From: Devosia sp. FKR38
GTDB lineage: Bacteria; Pseudomonadota; Alphaproteobacteria; Rhizobiales; Devosiaceae
Length of the DNA: 64,000 nucleotides
NCBI RefSeq assembly: GCF_005222805.1
Contig: NZ_STGC01000005.1
Span: 1,961,651 to 2,025,650, forward strand
Reading direction: 5' to 3'
The notes below the pieces were generated by a model. It saw only the letters and a list, made by a program, of their open reading frames with translations. It made no database searches and was not told the origin of the DNA. Within the stretch, counting starts at the first letter, position 1; each line of letters starts with the position of its first letter. The position numbers and the translations under genes were made by a program. Shown piece after piece: positions 1-8,088 of the stretch.

Positions 1-57
1 GGCGCTCGCCGTCAGCAGCACACCGATCAGCCCGCCTGCCAGCCGCCCCAGCCTCAT
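1..57 (-). CDS. secreted protein, N-terminal fragment (runs off the window)
   Basis: Only the first 19 codons lie in the window, read leftwards from an ATG at 57. They encode a typical signal-peptide start: Met-Arg-Leu, then a Gly/Leu/Val/Ile-rich core ending in Thr-Ala-Ser-Ala. The ATG overlaps the TGA of the upstream DUF2147 gene in an ATGA arrangement, so the two are very probably translationally coupled in one operon. The mature protein is outside the window and its function cannot be told. Confidence 0.6.
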   Translation of the reverse strand, partial: MRLGRLAGGLIGVLLTASA

Positions 58-470
58 GGCGCGTACCGGAACATGCCATAGGTCTTGCACACGACCAGGA
101 ACGCGCAGGCCTGCAGCGTCATCTGCGTCTCGCTCTGCTGGGTGATCGTGCCGGTGATATTCTGCCCGAACAGTTTCATGGCGCCCTTCCAGCGGTTGCT
201 GCCATCCGCCTTGAGCCCGTTGGTCACCGGGGCATTCAGATACGGCTGGTACTGCGTGTTGTAGTCGGCGTCCGACAGCCACACCAGCGCACCACACAAT
301 TGTGTGCCATCGCCGCACAGCGCCAGCTGCAGGCGGGTGTCGCGGCTTTCGAGCTCCCACACGCCGTCCGGCCCGGCCAGCGCCGCCCCGGCGCTGCCTG
401 CCAGCATCACCATACCCATCGCCAGGCCAAGCATCTTGCGCACCACGATCACACTCCAAATCCGCCGCAT
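54..470 (-). CDS. DUF2147-like secreted protein
   Basis: Encodes about 138 residues. A hydrophobic segment near the start (AMGMVMLAGSAGAALA) is followed by a mature part beginning GPDGVWELESRDTRLQL. The pattern of an early G-x-W-x, two Cys in CGDGTQLCG, then KGAMKLFG and a late CKTYGMFRYAP fits the DUF2147 family of small periplasmic beta-rich proteins of unknown function. Start choice is uncertain: ATG at 470 gives a positively charged n-region, while ATG at 434 gives a shorter signal peptide with no charge. Longer in-frame upstream reading is compositionally unlike protein. It is followed by another signal-peptide gene with ATGA overlap. Confidence 0.65.
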   Translation of the reverse strand: MRRIWSVIVVRKMLGLAMGMVMLAGSAGAALAGPDGVWELESRDTRLQLALCGDGTQLCGALVWLSDADYNTQYQPYLNAPVTNGLKADGSNRWKGAMKLFGQNITGTITQQSETQMTLQACAFLVVCKTYGMFRYAP

Positions 471-620
471 CAATTCTGCTGCCACCCTGCCGCCGATGAC
501 CTGAACCGTGTCTGAACGCGCCGTCACGCGCGCGTCATCTGCGCCCCCTAAAGTCCTGGTGTCCCGGCCCCGCACGCCCTGGACACTTGCCGCGCACGGC
601 GTCCCCAACGTAGCGCCCGG

Positions 621-704
621 CCATTGGGAAGAGCCCGGCCGCCAACCCCGGCTTTTCCGCCGTTCAATCGGCATCTGGCCGCCCGCAGGGGCGGCCTCTT
701 TTTT
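621..704 (+). ncRNA. candidate small RNA ending in an orphan terminator
   Basis: No protein gene on the plus strand leads into the terminator at 677-704, yet the sequence before it folds well. GGAAGAGCC (627-635) pairs with GGCTTTTCC (650-658), including one G-U pair, around a 14-nt loop. A single-stranded stretch follows, then the terminator hairpin. This hairpin, linker, terminator layout is typical of bacterial sRNAs. The 5' end is not defined, because no convincing promoter was found. It lies convergent to the GNAT gene, whose stop is at 719. Confidence 0.4.
677..704 (+). terminator. rho-independent terminator on the plus strand
   Basis: An 8-bp GC stem, GGCCGCCC-gcag-GGGCGGCC, is followed directly by TCTTTTTT. 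The U-tract exists only on the plus strand, so it cannot serve the DUF2147 gene or the GNAT gene, both of which read leftwards. Confidence 0.75.
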
Positions 705-718
705 GGCCCGGCGCGCTC

Positions 719-1168
719 TCAGTCCCGTTCCATCACAATGGTGCGCACCAGCATGCCCATCTCGCTATCGTCATGCTCATCGATCTCAACCCAGCCCCTT
801 GCCGCGTAGAAATCGCGCGCCCGCACATTGAACGCCCGCACCTCCAGCTGCCGCGCGCCCGCCGCCTCGGCCGCCTCCATCAGCGCCCGGCCCACTCCCG
901 AGCCAATGGCCCAGCTGTCAACGTGAATGGCATGCAGCCAGGCGCCGTCCAGGTGATACATGCCCACCACTACGCCGCCGCGTTCGGCCACGGTGAGCTG
1001 GCTGACAAAACCATCCACATAACCGACCACCGGCTGCTCGGCCTCGTATCGAGCCACGGCGCCGGCATCCACATGCGGCGCCCAATGCGTCCGCCACGAC
1101 CGGTCCAGCAGGTGCTTGAGTGCTTCGGCATCGGCCAGCTGCGCCGGGCGGATGGTGATCTCGGTCAT
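719..1168 (-). CDS. GNAT family N-acetyltransferase
   Basis: 149 residues with the GNAT fold throughout. It starts TIRPAQLADAEALKHLL (beta1-alpha1). The acetyl-CoA pyrophosphate loop is at about residues 87-93 (AIGSGVGRALM, a Q/R-x-x-G-x-G/A variant). The late motif AFNVRARDFYAARGWVEI is the usual beta5-alpha4 'N-x-x-A-x-x-F-Y-x-x-x-G-F' element. The substrate is unknown. It is divergent from the thymidine kinase gene. Family assignment is firm, specific function is open. Confidence 0.85.
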   Translation of the reverse strand: MTEITIRPAQLADAEALKHLLDRSWRTHWAPHVDAGAVARYEAEQPVVGYVDGFVSQLTVAERGGVVVGMYHLDGAWLHAIHVDSWAIGSGVGRALMEAAEAAGARQLEVRAFNVRARDFYAARGWVEIDEHDDSEMGMLVRTIVMERD

Positions 1169-1279
1169 TGAGGCCTCGCAATGAACTGTTGATGTTTGCC
1201 CTGCGCGCTTTTGGCGGGCAGCGTCCCGGTCTATTGCCTAGATGCACATTGCCGCAACCCGCGAGATCCGCGTCCACCC

Positions 1280-1879
1280 ATGGCCAAGCTCTATTTTTCC
1301 TATGCGGCGATGAATGCCGGCAAGTCCACCTTGTTGCTGCAGGCGGCCTATAACTATCGTGAGCGCGGCATGCGCCCGCTGCTCTATACCTGCGCCGCCT
1401 ATGCCGGCGGTGGTCCCGGCATTATCAGCTCGCGTCTGGGCATTTCCGAATCGGCCGAGCTCTATGACGAGGGTGATGACCTGTTCCATCGCATCCGCGA
1501 CCATACCGACGAGGCCAAGGTCGATTGCGTCTTCCTCGACGAGGTGCAGTGCCTGACGCGCGAACAGGTCTGGCAGCTCGCCCGCGTCGCCGACCGGCTC
1601 CACATCCCCGTCATGTGCTATGGCCTGCGCACCGACTTCCTTGGCCGTCCCTTCGAGGCCTCGGCCGAACTGCTGGCCATTGCCGATGTGCTGCGCGAGA
1701 TCCGCACCATCTGCCATTGCGGCGCCAAGGCCACCATGGTGGTCCGCCGCGATGCCAATGGACGGGTACAGACCTCGGGCAATACAGTCGCGCCTGAAAA
1801 GGCCGACTATATCTCGCTGTGTCGCAAGCATTGGGAAGAGGCCTTTGGCCGCTGGCCCGCGAAAGGACCCACTCCATGA
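1280..1879 (+). CDS. tdk: thymidine kinase (type II)
   Basis: 199 residues. It phosphorylates thymidine to dTMP in the pyrimidine salvage pathway. The N-terminus AKLYFSYAAMNAGKST carries the P-loop (GKST) in the form typical of E. coli-type Tdk. FLDEVQCL is the Walker B-like DE motif. CHCG near residue 153 and a Cys near the C-terminus (SLCRKHW) fit the zinc-binding lasso of type II enzymes. The ATG at 1280 starts exactly at the family N-terminus; an in-frame upstream start at 1196 would add about 28 non-conserved residues. The stop overlaps the next ATG (ATGA), indicating an operon with the thioesterase. Confidence 0.93.
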   Translation: MAKLYFSYAAMNAGKSTLLLQAAYNYRERGMRPLLYTCAAYAGGGPGIISSRLGISESAELYDEGDDLFHRIRDHTDEAKVDCVFLDEVQCLTREQVWQLARVADRLHIPVMCYGLRTDFLGRPFEASAELLAIADVLREIRTICHCGAKATMVVRRDANGRVQTSGNTVAPEKADYISLCRKHWEEAFGRWPAKGPTP

Positions 1880-2271
1880 CAACCCCTGCCGCCCCCAACA
1901 CCGAGCCCAAGGGCAGCCTGACCATCCGCACCCTGGCCATGCCCGCCGATACCAATCCGGCCGGCGACATCTTCGGCGGCTGGGTGATGAGCCAGATGGA
2001 TATTGCCGGCGCCATTGCCGCCGTCGAGCGCAGCCGCGGCCGCGTGGTCACCGTCGCGGTGGAAGCCATGACCTTCATCGCCCCGGTCAAGGTCGGCGAT
2101 ATCCTGTGCATCTACACCACCGTCGAGCGCGTCGGCACCACCTCGATCACCATTTCCATGGAAGCCTGGGCCCGGCGCAATCGCATTTCCGACCGGGTCA
2201 AGGTCACCGATGGGCGCTTCGTCTATGTCGCCCTCACCGACGATGGCAGCAAGCGCCCGATCCAACCGTGA
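1876..2271 (+). CDS. acyl-CoA thioesterase, YciA-like hotdog
   Basis: 131 residues with a single hotdog (4HBT) domain. LAMPADTNPAGDIFGGWVMSQMD contains the conserved N-x-x-G-D-x-F-G-G-W signature of YciA/BACH-type acyl-CoA thioesterases, where the Asp (here in GDIFGG) is catalytic. V-A-V-E-A-M-T-F-I-x-P-V-K-V-G-D is the second family block. It hydrolyses acyl-CoA to free acid plus CoA in the cytosol; chain-length preference cannot be read from sequence. It overlaps tdk by four bases. Confidence 0.88.
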   Translation: MTTPAAPNTEPKGSLTIRTLAMPADTNPAGDIFGGWVMSQMDIAGAIAAVERSRGRVVTVAVEAMTFIAPVKVGDILCIYTTVERVGTTSITISMEAWARRNRISDRVKVTDGRFVYVALTDDGSKRPIQP

Positions 2272-2451
2272 TCACGCCCGCCCTTCCCGTTCAGACCCCG
2301 TTCAGCTAGCCTGTGGTCAAACAGGGTATCAGCAGGAGACGGGCGGAAACTTGCTCCGGCCCGGCACGTTACTTCGGCTAACAATAATCACGCATCTGTC
2401 GCGGCCCCGCCATGGCGCCGGGCGATGATGCGCATAAACGGAGATCTCACG

Positions 2452-3105
2452 ATGAATCGCAACACGCGCAAGACGCTGATCAACATCGCCACCGGCCTTG
2501 CCGTGGCGGTCACCGCCGCTGTTGTCTTCCTGCCCGCAGCCAATGCTGCCCCGGGCGTGGTCACCAGCAATGTCAACCTGCGCTCCGGCCCGGGCACCGG
2601 CTATGATGTCATCGGCACCGTGCGCCGCGGCGAGCAGGTCGATGTGCAGCAGTGCCAGGGCTCCTGGTGCTATATCGTCAAATCCGGCCCCGATGGCTGG
2701 GTCTCGGCCAGCTATCTCAGCGCCGGCGGTTCGCCGGTGAACCCGGGCCAGCCCAGCATTTCCTTCGGCTTCAACATCGGCGGCGGCAATGGCCCCTCGG
2801 TCAGCATTGGCGTCGGCAACCAGCCCGCTCCGCAGCGTCCGCCGGTCATCGTCGAGCCCAGCTATGGCGAAGTCTGCTTCTTTGACCGCACCCGCCAGCG
2901 CGGCGACAGCTTCTGCCTGGAAGCCGGCGACAGCACCCGCAATCTGGGCAACTGGACCGACCGCATCTCCTCGATCTCCAATCCCGATGGTCTGGAAGTC
3001 CAGGTCTGCGCCGAGACCAACTATCGCGATTGCCGCACCTACACCACCAGCGCCTCCTCGCTGGGCGATTTCGACGACTACATCGCCTCGGTCCGCGTCC
3101 GCTAA
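2452..3105 (+). CDS. secreted SH3b plus beta/gamma-crystallin-like protein
   Basis: 217 residues. The signal peptide is about residues 1-27 (ending PAANAAP). The bacterial SH3 domain (residues 29-82) shows SNVNLRSGPGTGYDVIG, QGSWCYIV and GPDGWVSASYL. A Gly/Pro-rich linker follows, then a Cys-containing C-terminal domain (about 140-217: VCFFDRTRQRGDSFCLEAG, then ISSISNPDGLEVQVC) resembling beta/gamma-crystallin or inhibitor I36 folds. The ATG at 2452 has GGAG eight bases upstream. Its SH3 part is closely similar to the protein at 36007-36456. Probable cell-envelope role; ligand unknown. Confidence 0.8.
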   Translation: MNRNTRKTLINIATGLAVAVTAAVVFLPAANAAPGVVTSNVNLRSGPGTGYDVIGTVRRGEQVDVQQCQGSWCYIVKSGPDGWVSASYLSAGGSPVNPGQPSISFGFNIGGGNGPSVSIGVGNQPAPQRPPVIVEPSYGEVCFFDRTRQRGDSFCLEAGDSTRNLGNWTDRISSISNPDGLEVQVCAETNYRDCRTYTTSASSLGDFDDYIASVRVR

Positions 3106-3131
3106 TCCCGAGCGATCGCAGCAATCCACCA

Positions 3132-3159
3132 GGCGCCCGCCCCCCGCGGGCGCCTTTTT
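3132..3159 (+). terminator. rho-independent terminator after the SH3/crystallin gene
   Basis: GGCGCCCGC, a five-C loop, GCGGGCGCC, then TTTTT. It is a perfect 9-bp stem beginning 27 bases after the stop codon at 3105. Confidence 0.9.
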
Positions 3160-3180
3160 GTTTGCCGCGATTCCTGCCGC

Positions 3181-3612
3181 ACACCCCCTCCCAACCTCCC
3201 CCATTAAGGGGGAGGTGTGGCTCCACTCTTGGGGCACGGTCGCGTCCAACGCACCGGGTTTCACCTCCCCCTTGATGGGCTTCGACCTGTCCCGCAGGGC
3301 AAATCGCGCCAGTGGCGCGATTTGAAGGGAGAAGGCCACGAGACTTCGCGGCGTGTCCGCAGGACAAGCAGCGCCAGTGGCGCTGCGCAAGCCAAGAAGG
3401 CCACGAGACCTATGGTCGAGTGGCGGAACGTCGCTCAGCCGAAAGGCCGTAGCGAAGCTGGGGTGGGGGGACGAGAGCCCATGAGCGGCTGGTACCCACC
3501 CCCTCCCAACCTCCCCCATCAAGGGGGAGGTGCCGTTCGGTGGGTTGAACGCGATGTTGCCTCAAGAGTGGAGCGGTACCTCCCCCTTGATGGGGGAGGA
3601 AGGAGGGGGTGA
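3181..3612. repeat. cluster of CCTCCCC-type palindromic intergenic repeats
   Basis: This fills most of the 640-bp gap between 3105 and 3747. Each unit has an outer CACCCCCTCCCAACC, a palindrome such as CTCCCCCATCAAGGGGGAG, an AT-poorer spacer with 'TTGAACGCGATGTTGC' or related text, and an inverted CCTCCCCCTTGATGGGGGAGG end. One copy spans about 3181-3282 and a second 3496-3612. Between them are two 'xxCGCxCCAGTGGxGCGxx' palindromes (3302-3322, 3369-3390), each followed by AGAAGGCCACGAGAC. Related copies occur at 7851-7966, 11993-12176, 13575-13736 and 44878-45000. No protein gene is visible here. Confidence 0.8.
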
Positions 3613-3677
3613 TGGGGAGCCCCGATATCCGGCCCCCCAAAAAACACCAACGCCGCCCCCAAAGGAGCGGCGCGCAA

Positions 3678-3722
3678 ACCCACAAAAGCCAGGGGCCACC
3701 GTGATCTCTCACGATGGCCCCC
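3678..3722 (-). terminator. terminator of the cold-shock gene
   Basis: Read on the minus strand, GGGGCCATCGTGA, loop GAGA, TCACGGTGGCCCC forms a long stem (3692-3721), then tggctttt. It lies 25 bases past the csp stop codon. Confidence 0.75.
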
Positions 3723-3746
3723 GAAAACTCTTCAGTCTTAAAAAGA

Positions 3747-3959
3747 CTAGAGCAGGGTCAGGTTCGTTGCCGAAACCTTGCCGTCGCGGCCGGTCTCGAG
3801 CTCGTAGGTGACCTTGTCGTTCTCATACAGGCCCTGGAGGCCCGAACGCTGCACAGCCGAAACGTGCACGAAAGCGTCCTTGCCGCCGTCTTCGGGCGAG
3901 ATGAAGCCGAAGCCCTTGGTGGCGTTGAAGAACTTGACGGTACCGGTGATGGTGGACAT
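3747..3959 (-). CDS. cspA: cold-shock domain protein (CspA family)
   Basis: 70 residues forming one cold-shock domain. GTVKFFNATKGFGFI is RNP1 and DAFVHVSAV is RNP2, the single-strand nucleic-acid binding surfaces. Length and ending (VSATNLTLL) match alphaproteobacterial CspA. It acts as an RNA chaperone in the cytoplasm. The ATG at 3957-3959 is the family start; an upstream in-frame ATG would add 34 unrelated residues. The upstream region (3960 to about 4130) is gene-free, which allows the long 5' UTR usual for csp genes. Confidence 0.93.
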   Translation of the reverse strand: MSTITGTVKFFNATKGFGFISPEDGGKDAFVHVSAVQRSGLQGLYENDKVTYELETGRDGKVSATNLTLL

Positions 3960-4235
3960 GTGTTTATCCTGATAGTGGCTCGTGTCGCATGCGGACGAGC
4001 GGTTGTCCGGTGGCAGAATGCCATCCGGAAAGCACGTTCGCACGAGAGAGAGGGTAGCCACGACCGGCGAGCCGGGATCAGGGCAGCCGACTTAGGCTGA
4101 AAACGTTACCCCTTGTCGCAGCTATTCCCCCAACATGCAAGGCACAATCCCGATACCGCCCCGAAGGGCCCCCGCAGCCCCCTTCCCCTGCCGCCCCGAT
4201 TGCGGCAATAGTGCCACCAGGGGAGACGCAAACTC

Positions 4236-7200
4236 TTGCAGACACTTGATGAACTGATCGCCGAAGCCATCGACTCCGGCGGCTCCGAACGCGCCAATTA
4301 TCAGCTCTTCATTTCCGGCCTCTGCCACGCGCTGGGCCTGCCTGCGCCCGTCATGAGCAGCGAGTTCAATCATCGCAACGACTATGTCTATGAGCGCAAG
4401 GTCGATTTCCGCCATCCCGACGGCACGGTGACCCCCGGCTTCATCGATTGCTACAAGCGCGGCAGCTTCGTGCTCGAAGCCAAGCAGTCCGCCCGCCGCC
4501 AGGCGCTCGATGCCCATCAGGCCGACATGTTCGGCTCCGAGGGCCACAGCCGCCGCCTCGGCCATGCCCGCCGCGGCAGCGCCGGCTGGGATCGCGTCAT
4601 GCGCGCCGCCTATCGCCAGGCCGTCGACTACACCCGCCATCTGCCCGTCGAGCACGGCTATCCGCCCTTCGTCATCCTGGTCGACGTCGGCAATGTCATT
4701 GAGCTCTATGCCGATTTCTCCGGCCAGGGCAAAAACTACGCCCAGTTCCCCGATGCGCAGAGCTTCCGCATCGCCATGGACGATCTGCGCGATCCCGCCA
4801 TCCAGGCCCGGCTCAAAGCCGTCTGGACCGATCCGCACAGCCTCGACCCCGCCAAGAAATCCGCCGAAGTCACCCGCGACATCGCCGGGCGCCTCGCCCG
4901 CATTGCCAAGAACCTTGAGGGCAAGCACGATCCGCGCGACGTCGCCGAATTCCTCATGCGGTGCCTCTTCACCATGTTCGCCGAGGATGTCGGCCTCTTG
5001 CCCGACAATCTGATGGTCGATCTGCTCGAAAAGCTGGTTGATCATCCCGAGCGCTTCGTGCCCGCCATGCAGAGCCTGTGGACCACCATGGACAAGGGCG
5101 GCTTCGAGCCCCATTCCATGGCCGATCTCAAGCATTTCAACGGCGGCCTCTTCGCCCATCCCAAGGCGCTGCCCCTGGCGCCTGAGGATATTCACGAACT
5201 GCTCGTCGCCGCCCGGCAGGATTGGCGCGATGTCGAGCCCGCCATTTTTGGCACCCTGCTCGAACGCGCGCTGGACCCCCGCGAACGCTCCAAGCTGGGT
5301 GCCCATTACACGCCCCGCGCCTATGTCGAGCGCCTCGTCGTCCCCACCATCATCGAGCCGCTGCGCGAGCAGTGGATCGAGGCTCAGGCCAAAATCGAAG
5401 AGGCCCTGCGCCTCGGCAATGCCGCCAAGGCCCTGGCCGATGCCAAGGCCTTTCACCACGAGCTCTGCACCGTACGCGTGCTCGATCCCGCCTGCGGCAC
5501 CGGCAACTTTTTGTATGTCTCGCTTGAGCTGATGAAAAAGCTCGAAGGCGAAGTCCTCGCCGCCATCGACCAATTGGGCGAGGATCAGTCCCGCCTGATG
5601 ATGGAGGGCGAAACCGTCAATCCCAGACAGTTCTACGGCCTCGAACTCAATCCCCGCGCCGTGCCCATTGCCGATCTGGTGCTGTGGATCGGCTATCTCA
5701 AATGGCAACTGCGCACGGCAGGCCTGAGCGCCATTTCCGAGCCCGTGCTGCATGCCTATGGCACCATCCGCCAGCAGGATGCCATTCTCGACTATGACAG
5801 CCGCGACCTCGTCCGCGACGACCATGGCGCCCCCGTCACCCGCTGGGACGGCATTACCCGCATGCCCCATCCCATCACCGGCGAACTCGTGCCCGACCCG
5901 CAGGCCCGCATCGAGCTCCATTCTTATAAGAATCCCCGCCCCGCCGACTGGCCCGAGGTCGAATTCATCGTCGGCAACCCGCCCTTTATAGGGTCGAAGT
6001 CTATGCGCGCCGAGCTGGGCGATGGCTATGCCGAAGCCGTCTGGAAAGCCCGCCCCAAGGTGCCCGGCGGCGCCGATTTCGTTATGCACTTCTGGGATGT
6101 GGCCGCCGAGCGTTTGACGCGCAAGTCCACCAAAGCCCATCCCAATGTGCTGCGCCGCTTTGGCTTCATAACCACCAATTCGATCACCCAGACCTTCTCC
6201 CGCCGCGTTATCGAGCGCCACATGGCGGCCAAGCTGCCGCTTTCGCTGGTCTTTGCTGTCGCCGACCATCCCTGGATGAAAGCGGCCGACAAGGCCGCTG
6301 TTCGCATTGCCATGACCGTGGCCGAGGCCGGCGAAACAGAAGGTGTGTTAGCAACAGTGACCAAAGAGACAGGGCTCAACTCTGATGCGCCTATCGTTCG
6401 CACGGACACTGTGACCGGCCGCATCAAAGCTAACCTAGTCCTTGGTGCGGAAGTTTTTTCAGCTAGGGGCCTCTTTGCAAACGAGGCAATCTGTAGCTTC
6501 GGGATGGCACTTCATGGTCAGGGCTTCGTCCTTTCCCCGCGAGAAGCCGCAGCGCATGCAGCTTCTGTTGCAAAGCCATATGCGAAGGGCAAAGACCTTC
6601 TTGATAGAGGTCCCAAACAATATGTCATAGATTTCTCAGGCCTTACGTCCGATGCCGCTCAGTTGGCCTTTCCTTGGCACTTTCAGCGGTTGCTTGAGAC
6701 GGTAAAGCCAGAACGGGATGAGAACGCTCGCGACAGCATTCGGGAAAGCTGGTGGCTGTATGGCTGGGATCGCCCTGTCCTGCGGAGTGCTCTGGCAGGG
6801 GTCCAGCGATACGTTGCCACCACTGAAACGAGCAAGCACCGGGTTTTCCAGTTCCTGCACAGAAACACTATTCCCGATCACATGATTGTGGCTACGGCTA
6901 TCGATAAGTCAGACTTGATTGCAGTTCTATGTTCCCGCCAACACGTCAGCTGGGCACTCGCCGCAGGCGGCACACTGGAAGACCGTCCGCGCTACAGCAA
7001 GTCGCGCACCTTTGACCCCTTCCCCTTCCCCGACCTCTCCGTCAACCCGGAGCTGCAATCCCGCCTCGCCGCCCTCGGTGAGCGGCTCGATGCCTTCCGC
7101 AAAGCCCGCCTCGCCGCCCATGAATTCCTGACCATGACCGGGCTCTACAATAGCCTCGAACGGGTCCGCGAACTCGAGTGGAAAGCCGGCCCCGGCCGCG

Positions 7201-7817
7201 CCGAGGACAGCGCCGCGCTCATCGAGCCGCTCAGCCAGAAAGAGCGCGACGCCTATGACGCCGGCCATATCGCTATCCTCAAAGACATCCACGACGAGAT
7301 CGATACCCTGGTCTTTGCCGCCTATGGCTGGTCCGACCTCGCCCCGCGCCTCGTCGGTCGCCCCGGCGCCACCACGCCCAGCCCCTATAAGACCGCCGAT
7401 CAGCTCGCCGCCGAGGAGGAACTGCTCACCCGCCTCGTCGCCCTCAACCAGGCCCGCGCCGCCGAGGAGGCCCGTGGCCTCGTCCGCTGGCTGCGCCCCG
7501 ACTACCAGATCGCCAAACTCGGCCACAAGATCGCCCATCCCGACGGCGTCCAGGCCGAGGCCGATCTCGCCATCCTGCCCGGCAGCGACAAGCCGGCCTG
7601 GCCCGCCGACAGCGATGCGCAGATTTCCGTGCTCGTCGATGTGCTGCGCAAGGCCCCCGCCCCCCTGCCGCCCGAGGCCCTCGCCACGGCCTTTGATGGC
7701 CGCAACACGCCCAAGCGCCGCGACCGCATTGCGAGCCTGCTCGATACGCTCACCACCATCGGCCTCGCTCGCACCGGCCAGCTCGACGGCCAGACTCGCT
7801 ACTTCATCCCGCGGTGA
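4236..7817 (+). CDS. single-chain restriction-modification enzyme (MmeI/type IIL-like)
   Basis: 1193 residues. N-terminal part: GFIDCYKRGSFVLEAKQSA (about 67-85) is a D-x(9-10)-E-x-K nuclease core, as in MmeI-type enzymes. Central gamma-class N6-adenine methyltransferase: motif I VLDPACGTGNF (about 417-427) and catalytic motif IV VGNPPF (about 577-582). The specificity region follows (about 600-950), then a C-terminal helical part. No separate restriction or specificity gene lies nearby, so cutting, methylation and recognition are probably on one chain. The start is a TTG at 4236 with GGGGAG upstream; no nearby ATG covers the conserved N-terminus. GC falls visibly between about 6330 and 6950, inside the specificity region. 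Confidence 0.85.
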   Translation: MQTLDELIAEAIDSGGSERANYQLFISGLCHALGLPAPVMSSEFNHRNDYVYERKVDFRHPDGTVTPGFIDCYKRGSFVLEAKQSARRQALDAHQADMFGSEGHSRRLGHARRGSAGWDRVMRAAYRQAVDYTRHLPVEHGYPPFVILVDVGNVIELYADFSGQGKNYAQFPDAQSFRIAMDDLRDPAIQARLKAVWTDPHSLDPAKKSAEVTRDIAGRLARIAKNLEGKHDPRDVAEFLMRCLFTMFAEDVGLLPDNLMVDLLEKLVDHPERFVPAMQSLWTTMDKGGFEPHSMADLKHFNGGLFAHPKALPLAPEDIHELLVAARQDWRDVEPAIFGTLLERALDPRERSKLGAHYTPRAYVERLVVPTIIEPLREQWIEAQAKIEEALRLGNAAKALADAKAFHHELCTVRVLDPACGTGNFLYVSLELMKKLEGEVLAAIDQLGEDQSRLMMEGETVNPRQFYGLELNPRAVPIADLVLWIGYLKWQLRTAGLSAISEPVLHAYGTIRQQDAILDYDSRDLVRDDHGAPVTRWDGITRMPHPITGELVPDPQARIELHSYKNPRPADWPEVEFIVGNPPFIGSKSMRAELGDGYAEAVWKARPKVPGGADFVMHFWDVAAERLTRKSTKAHPNVLRRFGFITTNSITQTFSRRVIERHMAAKLPLSLVFAVADHPWMKAADKAAVRIAMTVAEAGETEGVLATVTKETGLNSDAPIVRTDTVTGRIKANLVLGAEVFSARGLFANEAICSFGMALHGQGFVLSPREAAAHAASVAKPYAKGKDLLDRGPKQYVIDFSGLTSDAAQLAFPWHFQRLLETVKPERDENARDSIRESWWLYGWDRPVLRSALAGVQRYVATTETSKHRVFQFLHRNTIPDHMIVATAIDKSDLIAVLCSRQHVSWALAAGGTLEDRPRYSKSRTFDPFPFPDLSVNPELQSRLAALGERLDAFRKARLAAHEFLTMTGLYNSLERVRELEWKAGPGRAEDSAALIEPLSQKERDAYDAGHIAILKDIHDEIDTLVFAAYGWSDLAPRLVGRPGATTPSPYKTADQLAAEEELLTRLVALNQARAAEEARGLVRWLRPDYQIAKLGHKIAHPDGVQAEADLAILPGSDKPAWPADSDAQISVLVDVLRKAPAPLPPEALATAFDGRNTPKRRDRIASLLDTLTTIGLARTGQLDGQTRYFIPR

Positions 7818-7850
7818 CCGACGGTCGGCGCTGGCCCAGCCCCCCACCCT

Positions 7851-7966
7851 TGATCCCTCCCCACAGGGGGGGAGGGTGTCGACTGACGGGGCAGTAGCAC
7901 AATTCATCCCACCCACCGCACGGCACCTCCCCCTCGATGGGGGAGGCTGGGAGGGGGTGACGAGAG
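7851..7966. repeat. CCTCCCC-type intergenic repeat
   Basis: Palindromic ends ATCCCTCCCCACAGGGGGGG (about 7851-7870) and CACCTCCCCCTCGATGGGGG (about 7923-7942), then GGCTGGGAGGGGGTGACGAG. It is the same family as the copies at 3181-3612, so the cold-shock and restriction-modification genes lie between two clusters of this repeat. Confidence 0.7.
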
Positions 7967-8088
7967 CCCCGACGCCCGCCCCCAGTCTCCCCACTGGTGC
8001 AACGCCCCGTTCCACAATAATCTCCCCGCCGCACGGCGTCAGGGCCATCGGGGGACTTTGGCGGGGCCGTGCTGGAGGGAACCATTTC

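Noticed and set aside
4122-6269. 715-codon open frame on the minus strand inside the restriction-modification gene
   Set aside because: It is the antisense of a well-supported gene. Its protein is Gly/Ala/Asp/His-rich without domains, the usual product of GC-rich third positions read backwards.
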